NCBI GenBank assembly: GCA_958295695.1
Contig: OY282363.1
Location: 2,732,225-2,796,224 of the forward strand
Origin: an uncultured Alphaproteobacteria bacterium
GTDB lineage: Bacteria > Pseudomonadota > Alphaproteobacteria > SP197
Reading direction: 5' to 3'
DNA length: 64,000 nt
Positions 38,210 to 46,538 of this stretch are shown here, piece by piece. How positions within the stretch are numbered: the first letter of the stretch is position 1; each line of letters opens with the position of its first letter. The notes beneath the pieces were generated by a model, which searched no databases, had not been told where the DNA came from, and worked only from the letters and a program-made list of their open reading frames with translations. The translations under genes and the position numbers were made by a program.

Positions 38210-39397
38210 ATGATCGAGAGACGCCCTTCCATGGACCCGGCGCATCCGGGGGAAACCCTCCGGGAGGACGCTCCGCCGGCCCTCGCCGCGGGCGGGACCG
38301 GCGTGTGCTTCGTCGTCCCCACGTACAACGAAGCGCCGAACGTCGTCCCGCTGCTGCGGCGCCTGACCGGGCTGTACGCGGACCCGGACGCCGCGTTCCT
38401 CGTCGTCGACGACGAGAGTCCGGACGGCACCGGCCGCCTGGTCCGGGAGTTCGCCGCGACGGATGGCCGCGTCCGCCTGCTCGAGGGTCCGCGGCGCGGG
38501 TTCGGGCAGGCCTATGTGCGGGGGATGACCCATGCCCTGGAGACCCTCGGCGCGGACGCGGTCGTGCAGATCGACGCCGACTTCTCCCACGACCCCGCCG
38601 ACGCGCGGCGGCTGCTGGACCGCCTCGCGGACGGCGCCGACGTGGCGATCGGCAGCCGCTACGTCGCCGGCGGCTCGCTCGACCCGCGCTGGAGCGCCGG
38701 ACGGCGGCTGCTGTCCCGCTGGGGCAACCGCTTCGCCCGGTACATCGCCGATATCCGGGGAGTCCGCGACTGCACCTCGGGCTTCAAGGCGATCCGGGCG
38801 GACGCGCTCGGGGCCGCGAGGGTGGAGGACATCCGGGCGCGGGGCCATACCTTCCAGATCGCGCTCCTGCATCGCCTGATCCACGCCGGCGCGCGGGTCG
38901 TCGAGGAACCGATCCACTTCCGCGAGCGCGAGCGCGGGCGGACGAAGCTCGGCGCCCGGAGCATCCTGGAGTTCTTCCTCGCCGTATGGTGGCTGCGCCT
39001 GACGAGCCACCGGGTGCTCCTCAAGTACGGGCTGACGGGCCTCGTCGGCGTGGCGGTCAACCTCGGGTCGTTCCAGGTCCTGCTCGGGCTCGGGCTGCAC
39101 AAGTTCCTGGCGTCGCCGATCGCCATCGAGCTGTCGATCGTCTCGAACTTCCTGATGCACAACTACTGGACCTTCGCCGGCCGGGTCATGGCCGGCCGCA
39201 AGCGCGTCCGCGGCCTGAAGTACAACGCCGTCTCGCTGGCCACGCTCGCCCTGAGCTACGCCACTTTCGTCGGCCTGTCGGTCCCCTTCCCGCGCGCCTC
39301 GCCGGTGCTGCTCCAGGCCTGCGCCATCGTCCCCGCCGTGGCGCTCAACTACCTCGCGAACGCCTACTGGACGTTCCGCGACACGGCTCCGAAGTGA
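38210..39397 (+). CDS. GT2 polyprenyl-phosphate mannosyl/glucosyl synthase fused to GtrA domain
   Basis: A 395-residue two-domain protein. Residues about 30-250 are a GT2 glycosyltransferase of the dolichol-phosphate mannose synthase (DPM1) type: VPTYNEAPNVVPLL, VVDDESPDGTGRL, the metal-binding QIDADFSHDP, then IGSRYVAGGS and RERERGRTKLG. Residues about 265-390 are a GtrA-like membrane domain with four helices (KYGLTGLVGVAVNLGSF, NYWTF twice). The protein should move mannose or glucose from a nucleotide sugar to polyprenyl phosphate and present or flip it to the periplasm. The first ATG at 38,210 is used; an ATG seven codons later (38,231) is equally possible. It converges on manC, the likely source of its GDP-mannose. 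Confidence 0.9.
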   Translation: MIERRPSMDPAHPGETLREDAPPALAAGGTGVCFVVPTYNEAPNVVPLLRRLTGLYADPDAAFLVVDDESPDGTGRLVREFAATDGRVRLLEGPRRGFGQAYVRGMTHALETLGADAVVQIDADFSHDPADARRLLDRLADGADVAIGSRYVAGGSLDPRWSAGRRLLSRWGNRFARYIADIRGVRDCTSGFKAIRADALGAARVEDIRARGHTFQIALLHRLIHAGARVVEEPIHFRERERGRTKLGARSILEFFLAVWWLRLTSHRVLLKYGLTGLVGVAVNLGSFQVLLGLGLHKFLASPIAIELSIVSNFLMHNYWTFAGRVMAGRKRVRGLKYNAVSLATLALSYATFVGLSVPFPRASPVLLQACAIVPAVALNYLANAYWTFRDTAPK

Positions 39398-39403
39398 CGG
39401 CGG

Positions 39404-39420
39404 CCCGCGGGACGCGCGGG
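39404..39420. terminator. hairpin between convergent genes
   Basis: CCCGCG (39404-39409) pairs with CGCGGG (39415-39420) around five bases. It occupies almost exactly the 24-base gap between the GT2-GtrA gene and manC, which converge. It may act as a bidirectional terminator, but there is no T-run on either side. Confidence 0.3.
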
Positions 39421-39421
39421 A

Positions 39422-40846
39422 TCAGGGGCCGGACGCGCCCCGGGCGAAGTCGTCGTCGAAGCGCACGATGTCGTCCTCGCCGAGGTAGTCCCCGACCTGG
39501 ACCTCGATCACCTCGAGCGGCGTCTCGCCGGGGTTGCCGAGACGGTGCCGGCTGCCGCGCGGGATGTGGATCGACTGGTTCTCCGTCAGGGTCAGCGCGG
39601 ACTCGCCGCGCGTCACCCGCGCGGTTCCGCGCACGACCACCCAGTGCTCCGACCGGCGCCGGTGCGATTGCAGGGAGAGCCGGGCGCCCGGCCCGATCGT
39701 GAGCCGCTTCACCCGGTATCCGTCCCCGGCGTCCACCGTCTCGAACGACCCCCACGGGCGGTAGACCCGCCGGTGGACGCGGTGTTCGGGGCGGGACGAC
39801 GCCTCGATGCGCGCCACGGCCTCCCGCACCCGCTGGGCCGCGTCCCAGGCCGCCACCAGCACCGCGTCCGCGGTCTCGACCACGATCAGGCGGTCGACGC
39901 CCAGCGTCACCACCAGCCGGCTCTCGGCGCGCACCAGCGAGTTGGCGGTGTCCATCGCGACCGCGTCGCCGGACAGGGCGTTGCCGGCGGCGTCCACGGC
40001 GCTCGCCGCGTGCAGCGCCGACCACGAACCCACGTCGCTCCAGCCGGTCTCCAGCGGCGCCACGGCGGCGGCGTCCGTCTTCTCCATGACCGCGCGGTCG
40101 ATCGAGGCCGCCGGCGCGCGGGCGAACGCCGGGCCCGGACGGAAGAAGTCCAGGTCCGCGACGCCCGTCTCGACCGCCTCGCGGCACCGGGCGAGGATCT
40201 CCGGCGCGTGCCGCGAGAGCGCCGCCGCCCAGGCGCTCGCCTTGAACAGGAACATGCCGCTGTTCCACAGGAACTCGCCCGATGCGACGTAGCGCTCCGC
40301 CGCCGCGCGGCCGGGCTTCTCGACGAACCCGGCGACGCGGCGCGCGCCTCCGTCCAGCGCCTCCCCGGGGCGGATGTATCCGTAGCCGGTCTCCGGCGTC
40401 GACGGACGCACGCCGAACGTCACAAGGCTCCCCTTCTCCGCCGCGCCGAGACCGGCGGAGACCGCCTCCCGGAAGCGCCCGACGTCCTCGACATGGCCGT
40501 CGGAGGGCACGACCAGCAACGCCGGGTCCTCGCCGGCGGCAAGGGCGCGGCAGGCCGCGAGCGCGGCCGCGGGCGCCGTGCCGCGGGGCGCCGCCTCCAG
40601 CAGGATGGCGCTCCACGGCCGCCCGATCTCCCGGCACTGCTCGGCCGCCAGGAACCGGTTCTCCTCGTTGCAGACGATGCAGGGATCCAGCGCGCCGTCC
40701 AGCGGGGCGAGGCGCAGCAGCGTCTCCTGCAGCATCGAGCGTGCGCCGGTCAGGGCCAGGAACTGCTTCGGATGGAGGGCGCGGGACAACGGCCAGAGGC
40801 GCGCGCCCGACCCGCCCGCCAGCACCACCGGGAGGATCGGCGTCAT
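39422..40846 (-). CDS. manC: Mannose-1-phosphate guanylyltransferase / mannose-6-phosphate isomerase
   Basis: A 474-residue bifunctional type II enzyme making GDP-mannose. The N-terminal nucleotidyltransferase domain has GGSGARLWPLSRALHPKQF (residues 11-29), GTAPAAALAA, VPSDGHV and the FVEKP motif. The C-terminal cupin (isomerase) domain has RPWGSFETVD, LQSHRRRSEHWVVVRGTARV and ENQSIHIPRGSRHRLGN. It is the last gene of the minus-strand glycosylation operon, 16 bases after the GT22 gene, and would provide the sugar donor for the polyprenyl-phosphate synthase opposite. Confidence 0.95.
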   Translation of the reverse strand: MTPILPVVLAGGSGARLWPLSRALHPKQFLALTGARSMLQETLLRLAPLDGALDPCIVCNEENRFLAAEQCREIGRPWSAILLEAAPRGTAPAAALAACRALAAGEDPALLVVPSDGHVEDVGRFREAVSAGLGAAEKGSLVTFGVRPSTPETGYGYIRPGEALDGGARRVAGFVEKPGRAAAERYVASGEFLWNSGMFLFKASAWAAALSRHAPEILARCREAVETGVADLDFFRPGPAFARAPAASIDRAVMEKTDAAAVAPLETGWSDVGSWSALHAASAVDAAGNALSGDAVAMDTANSLVRAESRLVVTLGVDRLIVVETADAVLVAAWDAAQRVREAVARIEASSRPEHRVHRRVYRPWGSFETVDAGDGYRVKRLTIGPGARLSLQSHRRRSEHWVVVRGTARVTRGESALTLTENQSIHIPRGSRHRLGNPGETPLEVIEVQVGDYLGEDDIVRFDDDFARGASGP

Positions 40847-40862
40847 GGGGACCCTCGCGCCG

Positions 40863-42578
40863 TCATTCCGGAGCGGCGAAGCGGATCCCGAAATCGGCCG
40901 GCGGCGGCGGCGCGTCGGGATAGAGAAGGGGCACGATCCGGCCGGCCGATCCCTCGATCACGGTCGGCGTGAACTCGCGCCAGCGGCGGACGGGAGCGTC
41001 GTTGTCCAGGCGGCGCAGGACGCGGATGTCGCCGAAGATCCGTTCCTCCGCGTAGCCGGGAGCGGAAAGGCCCGGATCCGAGGACAGGATGTGGCTGACC
41101 GAGGCCAGGACCGCCGGCATGTCCGCGCCGACGAGGGCGGCGCCGGTCGCGGCGTCGTAAAGCGGTATCTCGCGGTGCAGGTGGTAGTAGCCGGGAAGGG
41201 CGTGGTAGTGGCGGTCGATGTGCCACACGCCGAGGACGCCGGGCGCCTCGGCGAGGTAGCGGTAGGCGGCGAAGAGGGGATCCCGGTCGCGGACGAACCT
41301 GACGGGGGTCTCCTCCGGCGCGAAGACCAGCCTGTAGGCGTCGTCCTGGCGCGGCAGGGCGTTCAGGAGTCCGGCCAGGGAGACCGCGGCGAACGCGGCG
41401 CCGGCCGCGCCGAGGACCCACGCCCGCCGGCGGGCGGCGAGCCGCGCCGCCACGTCGGCGCCGATCAGCAGCCACAGCGGGACGACGACGAAAACGAAGC
41501 GGTACTCCTTGTGCGCCTCCGCGGAATGGACGGCCAGCGTCAGGACGACGAGCCCGAGGAGAAGCCCGTAGCGGCGCGGGTCGCGCAGCGACGCCGCCAG
41601 GCAGAGCGCGCCCAGCCCCGCCGTGGCGGGCAGGAACCACCACAGGTATTGCCAGGCCGGGCTCGAACCGGCGCGCGCCTCCTCCAGCGCCAGATTGAAC
41701 CGCAGGTTGACGAGATAGGAGTGGAACGGCTCGGCGCCCCACGTCACCGCGTCGAACAGGCCGACCGCGAGGAAGAACAGGATCGCGGCGAGCGCGAGCT
41801 GCGCCCGCGCGCCCCGCCACCGCGCGCCGCCCGGCCCGGACGCCCCGCCGGCGCGCAGGAAGAGCAGGCCGAGCAGCGCCAGCGCCAGCGGGGCGTACTG
41901 CATCCGCACCGCCGCGGCCAGCACCGCCAGGAAGGCCGCCGGCCAGACGACCCCCGGCCGGGCCGGATCCGGGCGCGCGCACAGCGCCAGCAACGCCATC
42001 AGCAGGCCGGTGGCCACGAACTCGGTCATCGGCTTGTGGGCGAAGCCGACCAGCTCGTACCAGAAGGCCCCGGCCACGAGCGCCACCCGGGCCGCGCTCT
42101 CGTCGAAGTGGCGGCGGGCGAAGAAATACATCCCGGCCGGAACCGCCAGGGAAAGGGCGCAGAAGACCAGCTCGACGCCGCCGACGTACCAGACGGGCCG
42201 GTCGAGGCCCACGGCGTCGAACAGCGCCAGGACCCCGGCGACCGGGCCGGGCACCAGCCACGAACGCGCGCCGTAGAAGTGCTCCCAGTGGACGACGCCG
42301 GCGCCGAAGACCAGGCGGTGCGCCTGCTCCAGATACTGCATGATCTCGTCCGGATGCAGCGCGAAGTCGCCGGACAGGGCGACGAAGGCGCGCGCCGCGA
42401 AGGCCAGCGCGAGCACGGACCACAAGTGTTTCCACACCGGCCCGCCGGGCTCGCGCGGGTGCGCCAGGGACGCCAGCGCGGCGCCGAGGGCCGCGCGCGG
42501 GCGCGCCGTCCCGGCCCTCTCCGGCCGGGGCCGCCCGGCGCGGCGCGTCTTCCGCGCCCCCTTCCGCCGCTTCGCCAT
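40863..42578 (-). CDS. GT22 (Alg9/PIG-B-like) mannosyltransferase
   Basis: A 571-residue polytopic membrane protein of the GT-C fold. The hallmark HPDEIMQYLE motif lies just after the first membrane segment (near residue 75), and HKEYRFVFVVVPLWLL is the conserved GT22 segment in the middle. GT22 members use polyprenyl-phosphate mannose to extend mannose chains or anchors on the outer face of the membrane. The C-terminal 170 residues are soluble and periplasmic. The start ATG follows a strong GGAGGAGG; the frame is open upstream, but only as a shadow of the preceding gene. It lies 16 bases after the GT117 gene. Confidence 0.88.
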   Translation of the reverse strand: MAKRRKGARKTRRAGRPRPERAGTARPRAALGAALASLAHPREPGGPVWKHLWSVLALAFAARAFVALSGDFALHPDEIMQYLEQAHRLVFGAGVVHWEHFYGARSWLVPGPVAGVLALFDAVGLDRPVWYVGGVELVFCALSLAVPAGMYFFARRHFDESAARVALVAGAFWYELVGFAHKPMTEFVATGLLMALLALCARPDPARPGVVWPAAFLAVLAAAVRMQYAPLALALLGLLFLRAGGASGPGGARWRGARAQLALAAILFFLAVGLFDAVTWGAEPFHSYLVNLRFNLALEEARAGSSPAWQYLWWFLPATAGLGALCLAASLRDPRRYGLLLGLVVLTLAVHSAEAHKEYRFVFVVVPLWLLIGADVAARLAARRRAWVLGAAGAAFAAVSLAGLLNALPRQDDAYRLVFAPEETPVRFVRDRDPLFAAYRYLAEAPGVLGVWHIDRHYHALPGYYHLHREIPLYDAATGAALVGADMPAVLASVSHILSSDPGLSAPGYAEERIFGDIRVLRRLDNDAPVRRWREFTPTVIEGSAGRIVPLLYPDAPPPPADFGIRFAAPE

Positions 42579-42594
42579 CGCCTCCTCCGAACCC

Positions 42595-44697
42595 TCAACG
42601 GTCGCCGGAAGAATCCAGCCGTTCGAGCGCCTGGCGGGCGTGATTGTCCGCGCCGCGGTCGATCGACAGGGATTCCCGGAACAGCGCCTCCGCCTTGACG
42701 GCGTCGCCCCGGCGCAACGCGATCTGCCCCTCGACGAAGCGTTCCGTCGCCCGGTCCTCCTTGCCGCGGTCGTCCCCGGCCAGCTCCAGGGCCCGCCGCA
42801 GATAGGTTTCCGCCAGCCGCAGAGGCCGCTCGCCCGGCTGGGTCGCGAGCGCCCTGGCCATGCCCATGAGCGACCAGTAGTCGCCTTCCGCCAACGGCAC
42901 GACATCCGCGACGTAGCCGTTTATCGAAGACCGTTCGTCGACCTGCGCCAGACCCAGGTATTCGCCGTAGGCCCTCAGCATCTCGTTGCGGTGAATGGCG
43001 CTCGGCGGGTCCCGCGGCGTCGGCATGGCGATCAGCTTCCCGAAGTACGCCTTGGCCTTGTCGTTGGCCCGGATCTCGATCCGCCCCGGTCCGGCGGCCT
43101 CGTGGACCCGCACGAAGAAACCCAAATGCGCCAGGCCCGCTCCCGAGAAGGCCGGACCGTACCACAGGGAATACACCGGCAGGTCCGTGTTCCGGAGAAA
43201 TTCGGCCCAGCCGGCGGTCTTGCGCCCGGTGGACCACAACGGACGCACGACGCGGTCGTCGATGTAGACGCCGTGATACTCCAGCAACCGCAGGTTCGGG
43301 CGCACCCCCTTCACCCAGTGAAGATAGGACATCGGGCCGACGAACGGATCCGCGTAGAGGACGAAGACTCCGTCCTCCCCGGCGATGTCGAACAACGCCC
43401 GCGCCTGTTCCTCGGCGAAGCGGTCGTGGGGCCGGTAGTTGACCCCGGCGTTCCAGGCGCAGAGGCCCGCCACCAAGAGCGCGCCCGCGGCGTGGAGAAC
43501 GGGACGCGGCGGCGCGCGGCGCGCGCGCGCCCACCGGATCGCCGCGTGCGCGCCGTGGCCCAGCCACAGCGCGAGGACGCCGTAGGCGACCAGCGGATAG
43601 GGGCGGAAGGTGGAAATCCGCAGGGGTTCGTAGTTGAAGCCGAGCATGGCGATGAGCAGGAAGCTGCTGGCCGCGAACGCCAGCGCCTCGCAGGAGAGCC
43701 CGAGACGCCAGCCGCCCCGGAAGGACGCGACCGCGCCCCACAGCGCGACGAGCGTACCGACGACGCCGAACTGGAGCAGCGCCTGCGTCGCGAAGTACCC
43801 GGCGAAGGACAGCTTGTCGGCGAGGCCGGCGTTGGGGTTCCGGTCGATGTGGGAGTAGATGCTGCGGTCGACGAAGGAGAGGAACTCGCCCCAGGACCCG
43901 ATCGGCCCCAGGAAGTTGACCGGCGCCGGCTGGTGGGACCGCCAGACCATCCAGCCGTAGAGGGCGGCCGCGGCCAGCGCGGCGACGGGAACCAGGTAGA
44001 CGAGCCGGCGCCCGAAGTCCCTCCCCGCGCCCACGGCGTAGGCGAGGAACAGGGGACTCGCCAGGATCAGCAGCGGGTAGTGGTTGGCGAGGCCGAGGCC
44101 GTAGACCGCCGCCGCCGCGATCCACAGGCGCGCGCTCCGCGCCGCCGCCGCCTCCTGCGCGAGGGCCAGGGTCAGGAACACCGCCGCGGTGTTGGTGGTG
44201 TAGACGTCGGCGACGATCGCCTGCGACCAGAAGTGCCCGGAGACCGCCAGCGCGGCGCCGGCCAGCCAGGCGGCGGGACGGTCGCCGGTGCGGCGCAGCA
44301 CGAGCCAGGCGACGCTGGCGCAGGTGAGCGCGCCCATCAGGCCGCTCAACGCATGGACCCGCCAGGCGACCTCGCCGAGGGGGACCAGGGAAGCGAGCCG
44401 GCCGAGCAGGATGTAGAGGGGATATCCCGGCGGGTGCGCGACGCCCGCGAACGTCGCGGCGGTGACGAAGAGGCCGTCGTCCTCCAGCATCACGGTGCGC
44501 GGCGTCGAGACGGCGTAGAGCGCGAACGCGCCGACGAAGAGCAGCCCGACGCCGAGAGCGTCCGCCCGCGGCCTGGGCGGATGCAGGCCGGGGAGCGTCG
44601 CGCGGAGCGACGGCCTCCACCGCCGCGCCGGCGGCGGAGGCGGCGGCGGAGACCGCCGCGCCGGCCCGCCGGCCGATCCGCGCTTCTTGCGGCTCAT
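42595..44697 (-). CDS. GT117 (DUF2723) protein O-mannosyltransferase-like enzyme
   Basis: A 700-residue membrane protein. The DUF2723/GT117 signature is visible: MLEDDGLFVTAATFAGVAHP followed by PGYPLYILLGRL near residue 90, within a chain of about ten membrane helices. The C-terminal third is periplasmic and ends in a TPR-like helical part (LAETYLRRALELAGDDRGKE). GT117 includes human TMEM260, an O-mannosyltransferase for IPT (Ig-like) domains, and uncharacterised bacterial proteins. The N-terminus is Arg/Pro-rich and cytoplasmic. It sits between TMTC-like and GT22 genes, so the donor is probably polyprenyl-phosphate mannose. The acceptor is not known. Confidence 0.85.
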   Translation of the reverse strand: MSRKKRGSAGGPARRSPPPPPPPARRWRPSLRATLPGLHPPRPRADALGVGLLFVGAFALYAVSTPRTVMLEDDGLFVTAATFAGVAHPPGYPLYILLGRLASLVPLGEVAWRVHALSGLMGALTCASVAWLVLRRTGDRPAAWLAGAALAVSGHFWSQAIVADVYTTNTAAVFLTLALAQEAAAARSARLWIAAAAVYGLGLANHYPLLILASPLFLAYAVGAGRDFGRRLVYLVPVAALAAAALYGWMVWRSHQPAPVNFLGPIGSWGEFLSFVDRSIYSHIDRNPNAGLADKLSFAGYFATQALLQFGVVGTLVALWGAVASFRGGWRLGLSCEALAFAASSFLLIAMLGFNYEPLRISTFRPYPLVAYGVLALWLGHGAHAAIRWARARRAPPRPVLHAAGALLVAGLCAWNAGVNYRPHDRFAEEQARALFDIAGEDGVFVLYADPFVGPMSYLHWVKGVRPNLRLLEYHGVYIDDRVVRPLWSTGRKTAGWAEFLRNTDLPVYSLWYGPAFSGAGLAHLGFFVRVHEAAGPGRIEIRANDKAKAYFGKLIAMPTPRDPPSAIHRNEMLRAYGEYLGLAQVDERSSINGYVADVVPLAEGDYWSLMGMARALATQPGERPLRLAETYLRRALELAGDDRGKEDRATERFVEGQIALRRGDAVKAEALFRESLSIDRGADNHARQALERLDSSGDR

Positions 44698-44731
44698 CGC
44701 GAAACCGTTCTCCGCCGTCGCCCGCGCCGGA

Positions 44732-46525
44732 TCATCGCGCGAGCCGCTCCAGGGCCGCCAGCGCCTCGTCGCGGTTGGTGCGTATGTCGCCGCGCGCCGG
44801 GTCCAGGGCCAGGGCCCGCTCCAGCGCCTCCAGCGCCTCGGCGGGCCTCCCCAGGAAATACAGCGCGGTGCCCACGCCGTGGTGGGCGCTCGGATTGCGG
44901 GGATCGACCTCGACGAGGCGGCGATAGAGATCGAGCGCTTCGCCGTGGCGCTCCCGCCTGACCGCCAGAGAAGCCATGTTCTGCAAGGCGTAGGCCGACT
45001 TCGGGTCGAGCGACAGGGCGTGGCGGAGCCGTTCCTCCGCCTCGTCGAGCCGGTCCAGCACGACCAGCGCGGCCCCCACGTTCGAGTGGTCGCGGTCGTC
45101 GTCCGGCGCCTGCTCGGCGGCGACGCGAAAGGCGGCCAGCGCCTCGTCCCAGCGGCCTTCCGCGCTCAGGGCCTCGCCCAGATTGCGGTGGGCGAACCGC
45201 GCCGTGGGGTTGTGCGCGACGACGTGGGCGAACAGCGTCACCCCGTCGCGGTAGACCCCGGCGTGCCGCCAGGTCAGAACCGCCAGGACGATCAGCGCCG
45301 CCGCCGCGACGCCCGCGGCGCACCGCCGCCACACAGCCGACGGCAGGCGCTCCGCGCCCACCGCCGCCGCGCCCACGAACACCGCCATCGGCCCCAGCCC
45401 CGCCAGATACTGGTGCCGGTCGGCCACGAACGAGAACTGCATGTAGCCGTAGTCCACGAACCCCAGAACCGGAGACAGCGTGACCGCGAAGAACGACACA
45501 CCCGCCAGAGGACCCCGACCCACGCGGCCCCGCAGGAACCACAACGCCGCCGCCACCGCCGCCCACGCCGCGACGTAACCCCACGCAACCGGGTCCCCGG
45601 CCCCCACCTCCCAATGCGGATAGATCGCCGTCAGACCGTCCGGCCACAGCAGCTTGCCGGCGTAGAACCACAGCGCGTGCGCCGCGATCTGCAACCGCTC
45701 CACCGCCGTGTAGCCGAGGGACAGGGGCTCCCGAGCCTCGTAGAACGACACGTCCGCCACCGCCATGGCCGCGCCCACGACGAAGAACGGCGCCGTCCGC
45801 AGAAGGTCGCCGCCCGTCACCCGGCCCCGCTTCCACCACGACACGATCAGAAACGCCGCCGGCAGCGTCACCGCGATGGACTTGCACAGCATCCCGGCCG
45901 CGAACAGCGCCAGCGCCAGGACGTAATCCCGTCCTCCCCGCCCCCCTCGCGGCGCGTCCGCGAAGCGGAGCCAGGCCAGGAAGGCGGAGAGGTAGAACAG
46001 GCCCGAGAGCAGGTCCTTGCGCTCGATGACCCAGGCGACGGACTCCACGTGCAGGGGATGGACGGCGAACACCGCGGCGACGAGCCACGCGCCGGGGACG
46101 GCCAGCCGTTCGGCCAGGCGCAGGACGAGCAGGGCGTTGACCGCGTGCAGCAGCACGTTGACGGCGTGATAGCCGGCCGGGGCGAAGCCCCACAGCTTGT
46201 GCTCCAGCCAGAAGCTCGTGTAGACCAGCGGCCAGTAATGCCCCTCGTCCTCGATCTCCGAGGGCGAGAACCAGATGCGCCACAGGCCGTCCCAGTCCCG
46301 CACCGCGAGCGCCCGGGCGAAGACCCGGTCGTCCCAGACGAACCCGGCGGACAGGGCGGGGAGGTAGCAACCGACCGCCAGCGCGGCGAGGACCGGGGCG
46401 GCCAGCGCCTCGCGCCGCGCGAACCGGGGTTCGGGAGCGGAAGGGGGGGAAGCGGAGGCGGCCCGCCTCGCCGGCGCGCCGGGCGGCCGTCGTCCCCGCT
46501 TTCGTCCCCGTTTCCCGCGGCTCAT
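44732..46525 (-). CDS. TMTC-like O-mannosyltransferase with TPR domain (copy 1)
   Basis: A 597-residue GT-C membrane enzyme. After the first membrane helix comes the acidic FVWDDRVFARAL motif near residue 65, then HPLHVESVAWVIERKDLLSG, as in metazoan TMTC1-4 and their bacterial relatives. About ten helices reach residue 420. The rest is tetratricopeptide repeats (NLGEALSAEGRWDEALAAF, VLDRLDEAEERLRHALSLDP and others), about four to five units exposed to the periplasm. TMTCs place O-mannose on cadherin domains. The DNA of the membrane part is almost identical to the next gene's, but the TPR part differs. It lies 13 bases after copy 2 and 34 before the GT117 gene. Confidence 0.85.
   Translation of the reverse strand: MSRGKRGRKRGRRPPGAPARRAASASPPSAPEPRFARREALAAPVLAALAVGCYLPALSAGFVWDDRVFARALAVRDWDGLWRIWFSPSEIEDEGHYWPLVYTSFWLEHKLWGFAPAGYHAVNVLLHAVNALLVLRLAERLAVPGAWLVAAVFAVHPLHVESVAWVIERKDLLSGLFYLSAFLAWLRFADAPRGGRGGRDYVLALALFAAGMLCKSIAVTLPAAFLIVSWWKRGRVTGGDLLRTAPFFVVGAAMAVADVSFYEAREPLSLGYTAVERLQIAAHALWFYAGKLLWPDGLTAIYPHWEVGAGDPVAWGYVAAWAAVAAALWFLRGRVGRGPLAGVSFFAVTLSPVLGFVDYGYMQFSFVADRHQYLAGLGPMAVFVGAAAVGAERLPSAVWRRCAAGVAAAALIVLAVLTWRHAGVYRDGVTLFAHVVAHNPTARFAHRNLGEALSAEGRWDEALAAFRVAAEQAPDDDRDHSNVGAALVVLDRLDEAEERLRHALSLDPKSAYALQNMASLAVRRERHGEALDLYRRLVEVDPRNPSAHHGVGTALYFLGRPAEALEALERALALDPARGDIRTNRDEALAALERLAR
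45193..46474 (-). repeat. duplicated 1.28 kb DNA block, copy in TMTC-like gene 1
   Basis: Near-identical to 46,994-48,275 at a fixed offset of 1,801 bases. By eye I found only scattered single changes plus one cluster at about 46,304-46,328. The block covers the membrane domain and ends shortly before the TPR region on one side and near the start codon on the other. Confidence 0.85.
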
Positions 46526-46538
46526 CGCCGTCGCCCTC

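Noticed and set aside
37265-39397. A single 710-codon gene covering the HEPN fragment, the small gene and GT2-GtrA
   Set aside because: The frame is open by chance through a region that encodes the 98-residue protein in another frame. GT2 homology begins only after 38,210.
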